A stretch of DNA of 37,092 nucleotides from Dehalococcoidia bacterium (GTDB lineage: Bacteria > Chloroflexota > Dehalococcoidia > Lucifugimonadales > Lucifugimonadaceae): the NCBI GenBank assembly GCA_028285005.1, contig JANQQP010000028.1, forward strand, positions 1-37,092. The letters are read 5' to 3'. A model generated the notes under the pieces. The model made no database searches and was not told the origin of the DNA. It saw nothing but the letters and a program-made list of their open reading frames with translations. Made by a program: the position numbers and the translations under genes. This document shows, piece by piece, positions 16,396-24,445 of the stretch; positions within the stretch are counted from its first letter, which is position 1, and each line of letters begins with the position of its first letter.

Positions 16396-17132
16396 CTTGG
16401 CGCGGCGAACAGGTGTTGCTCGTCGAGGAACATCGAGGCGCCCATCTCTGAGTAACGGTCCATCTGCTCCTGTGAGTAGGTGCGGAGGCACAGCTTCGTT
16501 TTCGTGCCCTGTAGCTGTTGCAGGACGTGATGGATGCAGTCGTCATCTGTCTTGAGCTTGTGGTCGGGGTTGGCCTCGCGGTCGAAGGCGAGGTCGTTCG
16601 GGCCCCACGAAAGCACGTCTGCGCCGATGGCGGCCATCTGCGCGGCGCGGGTAACGCCGAGCAGCGTTTCGAGCTGCATCCAGAGCACGGCGTGGTCGTT
16701 CCACCACTGCGCGTATTCGAGCCTGTCTGGGCGCTTGTTTATTTCGGCACCGCAAGAAGGGCCCCAGCTACGGCGGCCGCGTGGCGGGTAGTTGAAGTAG
16801 TCGACCGCCTCCTGCACCGTTTCGAGCTTTTCTGTCTGCGGCACCTCGATCATCGACGGGCCGAGGTCGAGCATGTTGCCGATGAGGTAGGTGAGACGTG
16901 TGTGTTTTATGCGCAGCTGGACCGGCACGCCCATTCCGTTTGCGATCTGGCAGACCTTGACGAGCTGGTGTTCGTCGAAGGGGCTGTGCTGGGCATCAAC
17001 CGCGATGAAGCTGTAATCGCCTCGGGCGAGGGCTTCTTCGATGTCGCTGGCCGTGCTCCACGTGCGCACGGAACAGCCAACGACCTTCTCGCCTGACTGG
17101 ATCCGCTGCTTGAGTGTTTCTAGTCCGTGCAT
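16392..17132 (-). CDS. HpcH/HpaI-type aldolase (2)
   Basis: The protein has 246 residues. Catalytic landmarks are VDAQHSPF (His, with Gln where the first aldolase has Glu), the Arg in QLRIKH, the metal-binding Glu in MQLE and the Asp in WGPNDLAFDRE. It is distant from the other three aldolases in this window. It ends tail-to-tail with the MFS gene and lies downstream of the alcohol dehydrogenase gene on the same strand, 99 bp apart, with a repeat hairpin between. A dehydrogenase followed by a retro-aldol step is a plausible catabolic pair. Confidence 0.87.
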   Translation of the reverse strand: MHGLETLKQRIQSGEKVVGCSVRTWSTASDIEEALARGDYSFIAVDAQHSPFDEHQLVKVCQIANGMGVPVQLRIKHTRLTYLIGNMLDLGPSMIEVPQTEKLETVQEAVDYFNYPPRGRRSWGPSCGAEINKRPDRLEYAQWWNDHAVLWMQLETLLGVTRAAQMAAIGADVLSWGPNDLAFDREANPDHKLKTDDDCIHHVLQQLQGTKTKLCLRTYSQEQMDRYSEMGASMFLDEQHLFAAPS

Positions 17133-17153
17133 GATTGCTTGTCCTGGTGGGTG

Positions 17154-17224
17154 GTCGGCCGTTGGCCGATATCACCCTCTCCCTCAATCCCTCACCCCGA
17201 CCCTCTCCCATCAAGGGAGAGGGG
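17154..17224 (-). repeat. Hairpin module plus GA-rich palindrome (2)
   Basis: GTCGGCC-GTT-GGCCGAT (17154-17170) is followed by a pyrimidine-rich tract and the palindrome CCTCTCCC / GGGAGAGG (17202-17209 / 17215-17222). On the minus strand it starts 7 bp after the alcohol dehydrogenase stop and ends 21 bp before the aldolase ATG, so it would form in the intercistronic RNA. The same arrangement occurs at 30085-30144. Confidence 0.8.
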
Positions 17225-17231
17225 ATAGGGC

Positions 17232-18353
17232 TTACGTCTTCAGCATCACTCTTTGCGCTTCTGTGCCGCCCTCTTTGCCGTGCCAGTCCGCGAACTCGAA
17301 CGCTTCGTTGATCTCTTCGAGCGGGAAGCTGTGGGATGCGACGTTTGCCAGCGGATAGGTGTCGCGGGTGCGGCGTAGGAACTGCAGCGCGGACTCGATG
17401 ACCCACGGGTTGTAGTGGACGGTGCCGAACCACTTCAGCTGCTTCGAAATCACCTTCGAAGCCGGCATCGTGATCTCACCGGGGACGACGTTTCCAATGT
17501 CAACGTACTTACCGTTGAGCCGGCACATCTCGATGCCTTCAAGCGCTGCTGCGGCCACGCCGACCACCTCGACAACAACGTCTCCGCCAATGCCGCCGGT
17601 CAGCTCCATGACTCGCTCAATGCGGGACTCAGCGGTCGGATATTCGAGCATCGATATCACGTCGGATGCGCCGCACTTTTTCGCCATCTCGAGCCTGCTG
17701 GGCTGGCCGTCGATGACTATCACCTGCGATGCGCCCATATCGTGCGCGACGGCGGTTGCGTATATGCCGAGGCCGCCCGCTCCCTGGATCACGACCTTGT
17801 CGCCAAAGTGGACTCGCACCCGCTCCATGCCCCAGAGCACCTGGGCCAGTGCGCAGTTGAGAGGCGGAATCGCTTCGTCCGTAAGCTCGTCAGGCACGAT
17901 GTATGAATAATGGCCGGGCTGCAGGTAGAAGTACTCAGCCATACCGCCATCGCAGTACGGGTATTCGTCGACGCCAACCATGTTGCGTCGGAAGCGGTGC
18001 GGACAGGCGTGGTGCTCGCCTTTCTGGCACCAGTAGCAGTGGTTGCAGGGGAAGAAGAAAGGGAACGCGAGCCGGTCGCCCTCTTTGATCGGCCTGCGCA
18101 GGGAGTCTGTGTCGATGCCTTTGCCGAGCGAGTGAACGACGCCCGTGAATTCGTGGCCTAGGACTTTGGGTATTGCGTTCGGATCGTGTTGCAGCCGTCC
18201 TTCGCCACGCCAGCCGTGCAGCTCAGACCCGCAGATCATGGCTCCGGTGTTCTTGATGAGAATGCCGCCGGGCTCGACTTCGGGCGTCGGGTATTCCCGG
18301 ATCTCGAACGGCACTCCTGCTTGCTTGAAGACGGATACTTTGCCCGTTGGCAT
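17232..18353 (-). CDS. Zinc-dependent alcohol dehydrogenase
   Basis: The protein has 373 residues from the ATG at 18353, which has an AAAGGA ribosome site; the open frame continues upstream to 18632 through repeat DNA and should not be included. Catalytic zinc ligands are Cys41 and the His67-Glu68 pair of GHEFTG. Structural zinc ligands are Cys103, Cys106, Cys109 and Cys117. The NAD-binding loop is GAGGLGIYA, and VIVIDGQPSRLEMAKKCGA provides the cofactor-selective strand, with Asp suggesting NAD. It is of the threonine/sorbitol dehydrogenase type. It is first in a two-gene unit with the aldolase downstream. Substrate probably a secondary alcohol of a polyol or sugar acid. Confidence 0.9.
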   Translation of the reverse strand: MPTGKVSVFKQAGVPFEIREYPTPEVEPGGILIKNTGAMICGSELHGWRGEGRLQHDPNAIPKVLGHEFTGVVHSLGKGIDTDSLRRPIKEGDRLAFPFFFPCNHCYWCQKGEHHACPHRFRRNMVGVDEYPYCDGGMAEYFYLQPGHYSYIVPDELTDEAIPPLNCALAQVLWGMERVRVHFGDKVVIQGAGGLGIYATAVAHDMGASQVIVIDGQPSRLEMAKKCGASDVISMLEYPTAESRIERVMELTGGIGGDVVVEVVGVAAAALEGIEMCRLNGKYVDIGNVVPGEITMPASKVISKQLKWFGTVHYNPWVIESALQFLRRTRDTYPLANVASHSFPLEEINEAFEFADWHGKEGGTEAQRVMLKT

Positions 18354-18661
18354 TTGTTGTCCTTTGTGGGGGTTGAGGCGGGTTATTTGAACGAGTGTGC
18401 GGTGGCAACCGTTCTGTAGGCTCTGGGACGCCGGCTGAGCGGTCGGCCTGCGGCCGACTTTCTCTCTCAAGCTCCCTCCCACAAGTAGAGAGAGGACTGG
18501 CGTCGCCGGTGAATCTACTGCCGGAAGCGACAAGCCGCAAGCGGCAGGCAGTGGTCTGCGTGCTGTTTCTGTCTCGGCTACTATGCAGGCCGCATTGAGG
18601 ATCACGGTCCGGGCAGCATTTGCCTGCGCCACGAATATTCATCAACAGAGAAAGAGAAAAG
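18354..18661. repeat. Divergent intergenic region with hairpin module (3)
   Basis: This 308-bp gap separates the divergent alcohol dehydrogenase and Gfo/Idh/MocA genes. It holds the hairpin GTCGGCC-TGC-GGCCGAC at 18442-18458 and a pyrimidine-rich tract after it, a degenerate version of the module seen at 17154 and 30085. Promoters for both genes must lie here, but I cannot place them. No gene is visible. Confidence 0.6.
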
Positions 18662-19789
18662 ATGCCTGACAAGCTGCGTGTTGGAGTCATCGGCTGTGGC
18701 GGGATGTCCCGCAACCACACCTTCGGATACCTGAACTCAAGCCGGTACGAGGTGGTGGCGCTCGCCGATCTGAGCGAGAGCGCGATGAAGGACTTCGATG
18801 ATCACTTCGCCGAGTACTCCGACTACAAGGCAGATCACTTCACGGACGCTCGGGAGATGCTCGAAAAGGCCAAGCCTGACGTTGTCTCGGTCGGCGTCTG
18901 GCACAAGGGTCATGCGCCGATGACCATCGCTGCCGCCGCCTCTGGCGCGAAGGCTGTGCTGTGCGAAAAGCCGATGGCCGACACGGTGGGCGCTGCCGCC
19001 GAGATGCTGATGGTCTGCGGCCGCAACGGAACCAAACTGGCTATTGGCCACCAGCGTCGGTTCCTGCCTGCCTACACGCTGGCGAAGCAGATGATCGCTG
19101 ACGGCGAGATCGGTGATGTGCGGCTGATTGCAAGCGTTGCAGGCGACGGCCTGCCGAACTATGCATCGCATCAGACCGACATGTTTCGCTACCTGCTGAG
19201 CGACGCCGACTGCGAGTGGGTGATGGGCAATGTGGAGCGTGAGACGGACCAGTGGGAGCGGGCGACTCGCATCGAGGACCGGGCGCTGGCGGTGTTCGGT
19301 TTCGAGAACGGCGCACAGGCGATGATCCTGTCTGACCTGACTCCTGAGCACTGGCAGGGTGCTCGAATCTACGGCTCGGACGGCATGATCGAGATCACCG
19401 TGGACGACCTGAAGATCATGAACGCGAAATCGGGCGGCTGGCAGGTGCACCGGCCCGACGGCGAATTCTTCAAGTACGGCACAGACCGGTTCGAGTGGGT
19501 TGAGGCTGGAGCAGCCCAGGCTCGTGAACTGGCTGAGTGGGTTTCGGGCGAGCGCGACGACCACCGCAACAACGGCGAGAACGGTTACAAGGCGCTCGAG
19601 ATGGTGCATGGCGTCTACGAGTCGGCGAGGACTCACACGCAGGTGCAGATGCCGCTGAAGACGATGGTCTCGCCACTGGATCTGATGATCGATTCGGGAC
19701 AGCTGCCGGTGCGCTACCCGGGCAAGTACGACATCCGAGCGAGGCTGCTGCGGGGCGAGAACACCGATGCCGACACGGAGAACGCGTGA
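18662..19789 (+). CDS. Gfo/Idh/MocA-family oxidoreductase
   Basis: The protein has 375 residues from the ATG at 18662. The Rossmann loop is VIGCGGMSRNH and the family motif CEKPMADT provides the conserved Lys of the EKP motif. The C-terminal alpha/beta domain follows from about residue 120 with a long open sheet. These enzymes oxidise or reduce a sugar or inositol hydroxyl with NAD(P). The stop codon overlaps the next ATG by one base (TGATG), so the alpha/beta hydrolase is translationally coupled. This pairing suggests oxidation of a cyclic sugar or polyol to a lactone or ester-like product that the hydrolase opens; the order of steps is inferred. Confidence 0.9.
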   Translation: MPDKLRVGVIGCGGMSRNHTFGYLNSSRYEVVALADLSESAMKDFDDHFAEYSDYKADHFTDAREMLEKAKPDVVSVGVWHKGHAPMTIAAAASGAKAVLCEKPMADTVGAAAEMLMVCGRNGTKLAIGHQRRFLPAYTLAKQMIADGEIGDVRLIASVAGDGLPNYASHQTDMFRYLLSDADCEWVMGNVERETDQWERATRIEDRALAVFGFENGAQAMILSDLTPEHWQGARIYGSDGMIEITVDDLKIMNAKSGGWQVHRPDGEFFKYGTDRFEWVEAGAAQARELAEWVSGERDDHRNNGENGYKALEMVHGVYESARTHTQVQMPLKTMVSPLDLMIDSGQLPVRYPGKYDIRARLLRGENTDADTENA

Positions 19790-20637
19790 TGGGGCTGCTG
19801 CTGAACGGATTCACTGACCATGCTATCGACACGGGCGAGGTGGAGATTGGCTACTCGTTGGGTCCGGAGAACGGCCCGCCGATGCTGCTCTTGCACGGTG
19901 TGACGAGTCGCCGAGACGGCTTCCTGCACGTGATCGACAGGTTCGCCGAGAAGTTCCGTGTTGTGACGATGGACCAGCGCGGCCACGGCTACTCCGGTCA
20001 CGTGCCGGGCAAGTACGACCGCAACGATCATGCTCGCGACATTGCGCATGTGCTTAACGAGGTCTGCAAAGAGCCGACGGTTGTCTGGGGTCACTCGATG
20101 GGTGGCGGCAATGCGGTCGCGATGGCGAGCAAGGGCCATGAGTTGCTGCGGGCGCTGGTGCTGGAGGATCCGGCGCTGTTCGGCGGTCGGCGTCGGCGAC
20201 CGGTTTCGAGAGGCAACAGCCCTGTGGTGAGAACCTTCGAGGTTCATCTCAATCTGATCGACGAGGGTCTTTCGGTTGAGGAGATGTCGGCGAGGCTCCA
20301 GGAGCTGAACCCCAGTCAGCCCGACTATTTCGCCCGGTGGAAGGCTGAGTGCTTGCTGCAGATGGACAGCGGCATCCTGAGAAATGTGGTGGAGGGCAGG
20401 CCGCTGGGTGCGGACGACCCTGCAGACATGCTGGCGAGGATCGACTGTCCGGTGTTATTGCTGCAGGCGGACCCGGCGGCGGGTGGGATACTGCCTGACG
20501 AATACCTGGCAGGCATGGTGCCAGAGCGTGACGACTTCGAGGTCGTGAAGGTCGAGGGAGCGGGACACAACATCAACCGCGAGCACTCGGAGCTGCTGCT
20601 GCCGATCGTGCTGCCCTGGTTGAAGCAGTTCGAATAG
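19789..20637 (+). CDS. Alpha/beta hydrolase
   Basis: The 282-residue protein starts at the A of the preceding TGA. It has the oxyanion HG motif (LLLHGVTS), the strand MDQRGHGYSG, the nucleophile elbow GHSMGGG (Ser103), a likely acid Asp in LLLQADPAAGG, and the catalytic His in GAGHNINRE near the C-terminus. A cap region lies about residues 130-200. It would hydrolyse an ester, lactone or C-C bond in the cytosol. Coupling to the Gfo/Idh/MocA gene argues for lactone opening. A longer open frame upstream is an out-of-frame extension inside that gene and is ignored. Confidence 0.88.
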   Translation: MGLLLNGFTDHAIDTGEVEIGYSLGPENGPPMLLLHGVTSRRDGFLHVIDRFAEKFRVVTMDQRGHGYSGHVPGKYDRNDHARDIAHVLNEVCKEPTVVWGHSMGGGNAVAMASKGHELLRALVLEDPALFGGRRRRPVSRGNSPVVRTFEVHLNLIDEGLSVEEMSARLQELNPSQPDYFARWKAECLLQMDSGILRNVVEGRPLGADDPADMLARIDCPVLLLQADPAAGGILPDEYLAGMVPERDDFEVVKVEGAGHNINREHSELLLPIVLPWLKQFE

Positions 20638-20717
20638 TCCCTGCCGCCGGATGCGCTTGCAAGGTGCAGTAAGCTGCGCCCAACGACGCATCCGCCCACA
20701 ACACAGGGGACGAGCAA

Positions 20718-21170
20718 GTGATCAAAGTCGACGTATCCGCAGTTATCGACGGGCCGGTTGAAGAGGTGTTCAGCTACGTGGCCCGACCCGAGAACGCGAG
20801 GGACTGGGACAGAGGGCTGGTGGAGATGGAAGTGCTGACCGAGGGCGAGTTCGGCGTCGGGACCCGCATGCGCGAAAAGCGGCGAGGCATGGGCTCAACG
20901 GTCGAGAGCATCGAGGAGATCGTGGAGTACGAGCCGAACAGGAAGCTTGCGTGGCACACGGTTGAGGGCAGCGTGATCATGGATGGCTCGATGACGCTTG
21001 AAGAGGTCGAGGGCGGTGTGAAGGCAACCTTCAAGATGCAGGGCGAGCTGGGCTTTTTCTCCAACCTGATGTCACCGCTCATCAACTGGATGATCGCCCG
21101 TGAGATGCGCAAGAACTTCCGCACGCTGAAGTCGATCATCGAGGACAAGCAGCCGTCAGCGGCGGCGTGA
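20718..21170 (+). CDS. SRPBCC (START-like) family protein
   Basis: The 150-residue protein begins at GTG 20718, with AGGGGA about 10 bp upstream. The START-like fold is indicated by the opening strand and helix (VSAVIDGPVEEVFSYVARPEN) and by the C-terminal long helix with FRTLKSIIEDKQ. Such proteins form a hydrophobic pocket that binds lipids, polyketides or coenzymes. They often act as binding or cyclase-like partners. It sits between the hydrolase and Ldh genes, spaced about 80 and 165 bp from them. Role unknown. Confidence 0.82.
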   Translation: MIKVDVSAVIDGPVEEVFSYVARPENARDWDRGLVEMEVLTEGEFGVGTRMREKRRGMGSTVESIEEIVEYEPNRKLAWHTVEGSVIMDGSMTLEEVEGGVKATFKMQGELGFFSNLMSPLINWMIAREMRKNFRTLKSIIEDKQPSAAA

Positions 21171-21335
21171 TGCCAGCGGCTTGCAGCAGCCAGCTCTGAC
21201 CAAAACCGACTGGTCGGGCGGTTCGTCGCGTCCCGCCGCGCCCCCACTCTGATTTCGGAGCTATACTCCCACCCGTTTCCCCTGATGAACCTGGGCCGAA
21301 TCTGAAGAGGGCGCACGCGCGCCGAAAGGACACAC

Positions 21336-22418
21336 ATGCTCGAACGTTTTCACGTACCCGCTGACATCGCAGTCCACGTCATGCCTGATGACATGGACGC
21401 CACTGTGACTGACATCTTCGTGAAGATGGGCATGTCGCACGAGGACGCAAAGCAGGCGTCTGATGTGCTGGTCTACGCCGATGTCCGCGGCATCGAGTCG
21501 CACGGTGTCAGCAACATGCTGCGCAACTACGTGGAGTCGTTCAAGCAGGGCGGCATCAACCCGATACCGAACGTTCGTGTGGTGCGTGAGATGGCGGCTG
21601 CGGCGACGATCGATTGCGACGGCGGACACGGACTGGTGGTAGGACCGCAGGCTATGCAGATGGCCATCGACCGGGCGAAGGACTACGGCATCGGCACCGT
21701 CACGGCGATGAACGGCCGGCACTTCGGAGCCTGCGCGTACCACGCATCGATGGCGCTTGAGCACAACATGATCGGGCTGGCGATGACGACCGGCGGACTG
21801 AACGTCCTGCCGGTGCATGGCTCAAAGCCCGTGGTCGGGCTGAACCCGATCGGTGTGGCAGCTCCGACGAAGGATGAGCCGCCATTCATCTTCGACGCAT
21901 CGATGTCGTCGGTTGCCGGAAACAAGATCGTGCTGGCGAAGCGGCTCGGCGTGCCAGTGATGGGCGGCTGGATCGCGGACGGCGATGGCACTCCGATCAT
22001 GGACGAGAGCGAGGTCCCCGAGAAGTGGGCGATGCTGCCTTCAGGTGCGACGCGAGAGCTCGGCGCGCACAAGGGCTTCTCAATGGCAATGATGGTCGAG
22101 ATTCTGTGCGGATTGCTCGGCGGAACGGGCGCCGGCAGCAACCGGTCGCAGGGCGCTGCTCACCACTTCCTTGCCTACAACATCGAGGCGTTCACAGACG
22201 TCAACTCCTTCAAGGAGATGATGGACGACTATGTGCGTGAGATTAAGGACAACCCACCGGCGCCGGGGCACGACCGGGTCGTGTACGCAGGTCTCCCTGA
22301 GCACGAAGAGGACATCGAGCGCAGTGAGCACGGGATTCCCTACCACCCCGAAGTGATCGACTGGTTCCGTGCGACGTGCGGCGAGTTGGATATCGAATGG
22401 AGGCTGACGAAGGAGTAG
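21336..22418 (+). CDS. Ldh-family (malate/L-lactate/ureidoglycolate-type) dehydrogenase
   Basis: The 360-residue protein has the usual length of this non-Rossmann NAD(P) family. Diagnostic motifs are DVRGIESHGVSN, with likely catalytic His56, then DGGHGLVVGPQAM, NGRHFGACAYHA and the later GAHKGFSMAMMVEIL. Members oxidise 2-hydroxy acids to 2-oxo acids. AAAGGA precedes the ATG. Two aldolase genes for 2-oxo-acid-type substrates lie directly downstream, so the dehydrogenase may generate their substrate. This is an inference from family knowledge and gene order. Confidence 0.92.
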   Translation: MLERFHVPADIAVHVMPDDMDATVTDIFVKMGMSHEDAKQASDVLVYADVRGIESHGVSNMLRNYVESFKQGGINPIPNVRVVREMAAAATIDCDGGHGLVVGPQAMQMAIDRAKDYGIGTVTAMNGRHFGACAYHASMALEHNMIGLAMTTGGLNVLPVHGSKPVVGLNPIGVAAPTKDEPPFIFDASMSSVAGNKIVLAKRLGVPVMGGWIADGDGTPIMDESEVPEKWAMLPSGATRELGAHKGFSMAMMVEILCGLLGGTGAGSNRSQGAAHHFLAYNIEAFTDVNSFKEMMDDYVREIKDNPPAPGHDRVVYAGLPEHEEDIERSEHGIPYHPEVIDWFRATCGELDIEWRLTKE

Positions 22419-22437
22419 GGCGTGGAGCGGACGCTCG

Positions 22438-22569
22438 TGTCATCCCGACCGAAGCGGAGGGATCTGACATCAGACGCGAATCGATCGATCGGTTCCAGTT
22501 GCAGCCCGAGATCAGGACAGTGGCAGGCATTTCAAAGGTCAGATCCCTCGGCTAGCGCTCGGGATGACA
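22438..22569. repeat. 132-bp inverted-repeat element
   Basis: TGTCATCCC (22438-22446) is matched by GGGATGACA (22561-22569), and GAGGGATCTGAC (22457-22468) by GTCAGATCCCTC (22538-22549). The whole element can fold into one long hairpin. Its arms are the same module found singly in the other repeat arrays, here present twice in opposite orientation like a MITE. It fills the gap before the aldolase pair. Confidence 0.8.
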
Positions 22570-22585
22570 AAGGCAGGAGAAAAGC

Positions 22586-23479
22586 ATGGCGAAGCGAATC
22601 AACAAAGCGATTGAGCTGCTGGAGATGGGTGAGCCGGTTTACATGACCCACCCCGAGGAGCTGACGTACGACTGTGGCAGGGAGATGTCGCAGACGTGGG
22701 CGGACCTCATCCACATGGACTTCGAGCACCACTTCTTCGACATTGGTGGCCTGACCCAGTTCATGAAGGGCCTTGCAGACGGTGGCCCGACGCCAAGCGG
22801 CCATCGCACTCCGACGGTGCTGACGACGCTGCCGTCGAACTGCATATCTGTCGAAGAGATGCGCGCTAACGCATGGCAGGCCCGGCATGTGCTGTCGACG
22901 GGCGCGCATGGAGTTCTGCACACGCACGCTCGTGACCCCGAAGCCGTCAAGTGGTTCGTGGCGTCGTGTCGATACCCGTTCCAGGAGCTTGGCCGTGACG
23001 AGCTTCCCGAGGGTTTGCGAGGCGGTGGAGGGCAGAAACAGCCAGCAGAGGTATGGGGACTTGAGCAGGGCGAGTATGTGAAGGTTGCGGACCCGTGGCC
23101 TCTGAACCCGAAGGGCGAGATCCTGCTGGGGCTGAAGATCGAGGATAGGCATTGCTTGCCGAACGTCGACCGCACGGCCGCTGTGCCGGGCATCGGGTTT
23201 GCTGAGTGGGGGCCCGGCGACATGGGAATGTCGTTCGGCTTCGGTGACTCGCACGACCCGCCGTACCCGGAGGTGATGAACGACGCCCGCAATACCGTGA
23301 AGGCGGCGCTGGACAAGAACAACGTGGCCTTCTACAGCGGCTGGAACGACCCAGAAATGTCGGACGAGCAGCGGGTTGAGTTCATCATCAAGGAACTAGG
23401 CTCGAAGCTGATCGGCGCACCGACGCGGGAGACGGCAGACATCGGACGCAAGATCACAGGAAGGACGATGCCTGTCTAA
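22586..23479 (+). CDS. HpcH/HpaI-type aldolase (3), tandem copy A
   Basis: The protein has 297 residues, longer than classic members (about 250-265). Landmarks are HMDFEHHFF with the catalytic His, LGLKIED with the metal-binding Glu, and WGPGDMGMSFG with the metal-binding Asp. An insertion rich in Gly, Glu and Pro around residues 135-175 (near VADPWPLNPKGE) distinguishes this subgroup. The ATG has an AGGAG ribosome site. It is a clear paralogue of the next gene, roughly half identical by eye, with the same length and ending. Both probably cleave or condense 2-oxo acids. Confidence 0.87.
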   Translation: MAKRINKAIELLEMGEPVYMTHPEELTYDCGREMSQTWADLIHMDFEHHFFDIGGLTQFMKGLADGGPTPSGHRTPTVLTTLPSNCISVEEMRANAWQARHVLSTGAHGVLHTHARDPEAVKWFVASCRYPFQELGRDELPEGLRGGGGQKQPAEVWGLEQGEYVKVADPWPLNPKGEILLGLKIEDRHCLPNVDRTAAVPGIGFAEWGPGDMGMSFGFGDSHDPPYPEVMNDARNTVKAALDKNNVAFYSGWNDPEMSDEQRVEFIIKELGSKLIGAPTRETADIGRKITGRTMPV

Positions 23480-23541
23480 GGCCAAGACCGTACCAACAAC
23501 CATCCATCGAGTGAAAGCGCGCCGCTGGCGCGAGAAGAAGA

Positions 23542-24435
23542 ATGCCGAAACGAATTAACCGCTGTATCGAACTGCTTGAGGCCGGTGAGAACCTTTACTA
23601 CACGGGCACTGGGCCGCTGACGTATGAGAACGGGAAGGAGCAGGCCAAGACCTGGGCTGACTTCCTGATCACCGATTTTGAGCACTACCCGTTCAACACC
23701 CAGGGACTCCGGGAGTTCATGCAGGGGCTTGTTGACGGGGGCCCGACAAACGCCGGCCACCGTACGCCGACGGTGATCTCGACGTTGCCATCGAACTGCC
23801 GCACGGTAGACGAAGTGCGGGCTAACGCGTGGCAGATCAGGCAGGTGCTATCAGCAGGTGTCCACGGCATTCTCCACACCCACGCACGGCAGGCCGACGC
23901 AGTGCGGGCGTTCATCGAAGAGTGCCGTTACCCGTTCCAGAAAGACGGCCTCGACCGCGGTCTCGTGCAGGGTCAGCGCGGAGCCGGCGGCCAGGGATAC
24001 CCCGCCGAGATCTGGGGTGTTTCCGGTCCCGAGTACACGAAGATCGCAGACCCGTGGCCTCTGAACCCGAACGGCGAACTCCTGATCGGCCTGAAGCTGG
24101 AAAGCCGGGAGTCGGTTGCAAACGCCGACTTTATCGCCAAAGTGCCGGGGCTTGCGTTCGCCGAATGGGGACCGGGCGACATGGGCATGTCCTACGGCTA
24201 CGAGGATGCGCACGACCCGCCGTACCCGCCGGAGATGGAGAATGCTCGCAACGTGGTGAAGAAAGCCTGTGACGACAACGGCCTGTTCTTCCTGAGCTCA
24301 TGGAACGACCCGAACAAGAGCCGGGAAGAGAATGTGCAGTTCCTGATCGACTGGGGCGCACGGATCATATCGGGCGGTGGTGAGGAGTCGGCGCAGATCG
24401 GTCGCAGGTTGAGCGGCAGGCAGATGCCTGTTTAG
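23542..24435 (+). CDS. HpcH/HpaI-type aldolase (4), tandem copy B
   Basis: The protein also has 297 residues and lies 62 bp after its paralogue. Shared landmarks are TDFEHYPF, HRTPTVISTLPSNC, HGILHTHARQ, WPLNPNGELLIGLKLE and WGPGDMGMSYG. The two end alike in RQMPV and RTMPV. Active-site residues are kept in both, so neither copy looks decayed. Divergence spread over the whole length suggests an old duplication and different substrates or a hetero-oligomer. AGAAGAAG before the ATG is a weak ribosome site. Confidence 0.87.
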   Translation: MPKRINRCIELLEAGENLYYTGTGPLTYENGKEQAKTWADFLITDFEHYPFNTQGLREFMQGLVDGGPTNAGHRTPTVISTLPSNCRTVDEVRANAWQIRQVLSAGVHGILHTHARQADAVRAFIEECRYPFQKDGLDRGLVQGQRGAGGQGYPAEIWGVSGPEYTKIADPWPLNPNGELLIGLKLESRESVANADFIAKVPGLAFAEWGPGDMGMSYGYEDAHDPPYPPEMENARNVVKKACDDNGLFFLSSWNDPNKSREENVQFLIDWGARIISGGGEESAQIGRRLSGRQMPV

Positions 24436-24445
24436 GGCGTGTGCC

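Noticed and set aside
18354..18632. Upstream extension of the alcohol dehydrogenase frame on the minus strand.
   Set aside because: It runs through intergenic repeat DNA; the ATG at 18353 has a good ribosome site and fits the family start.
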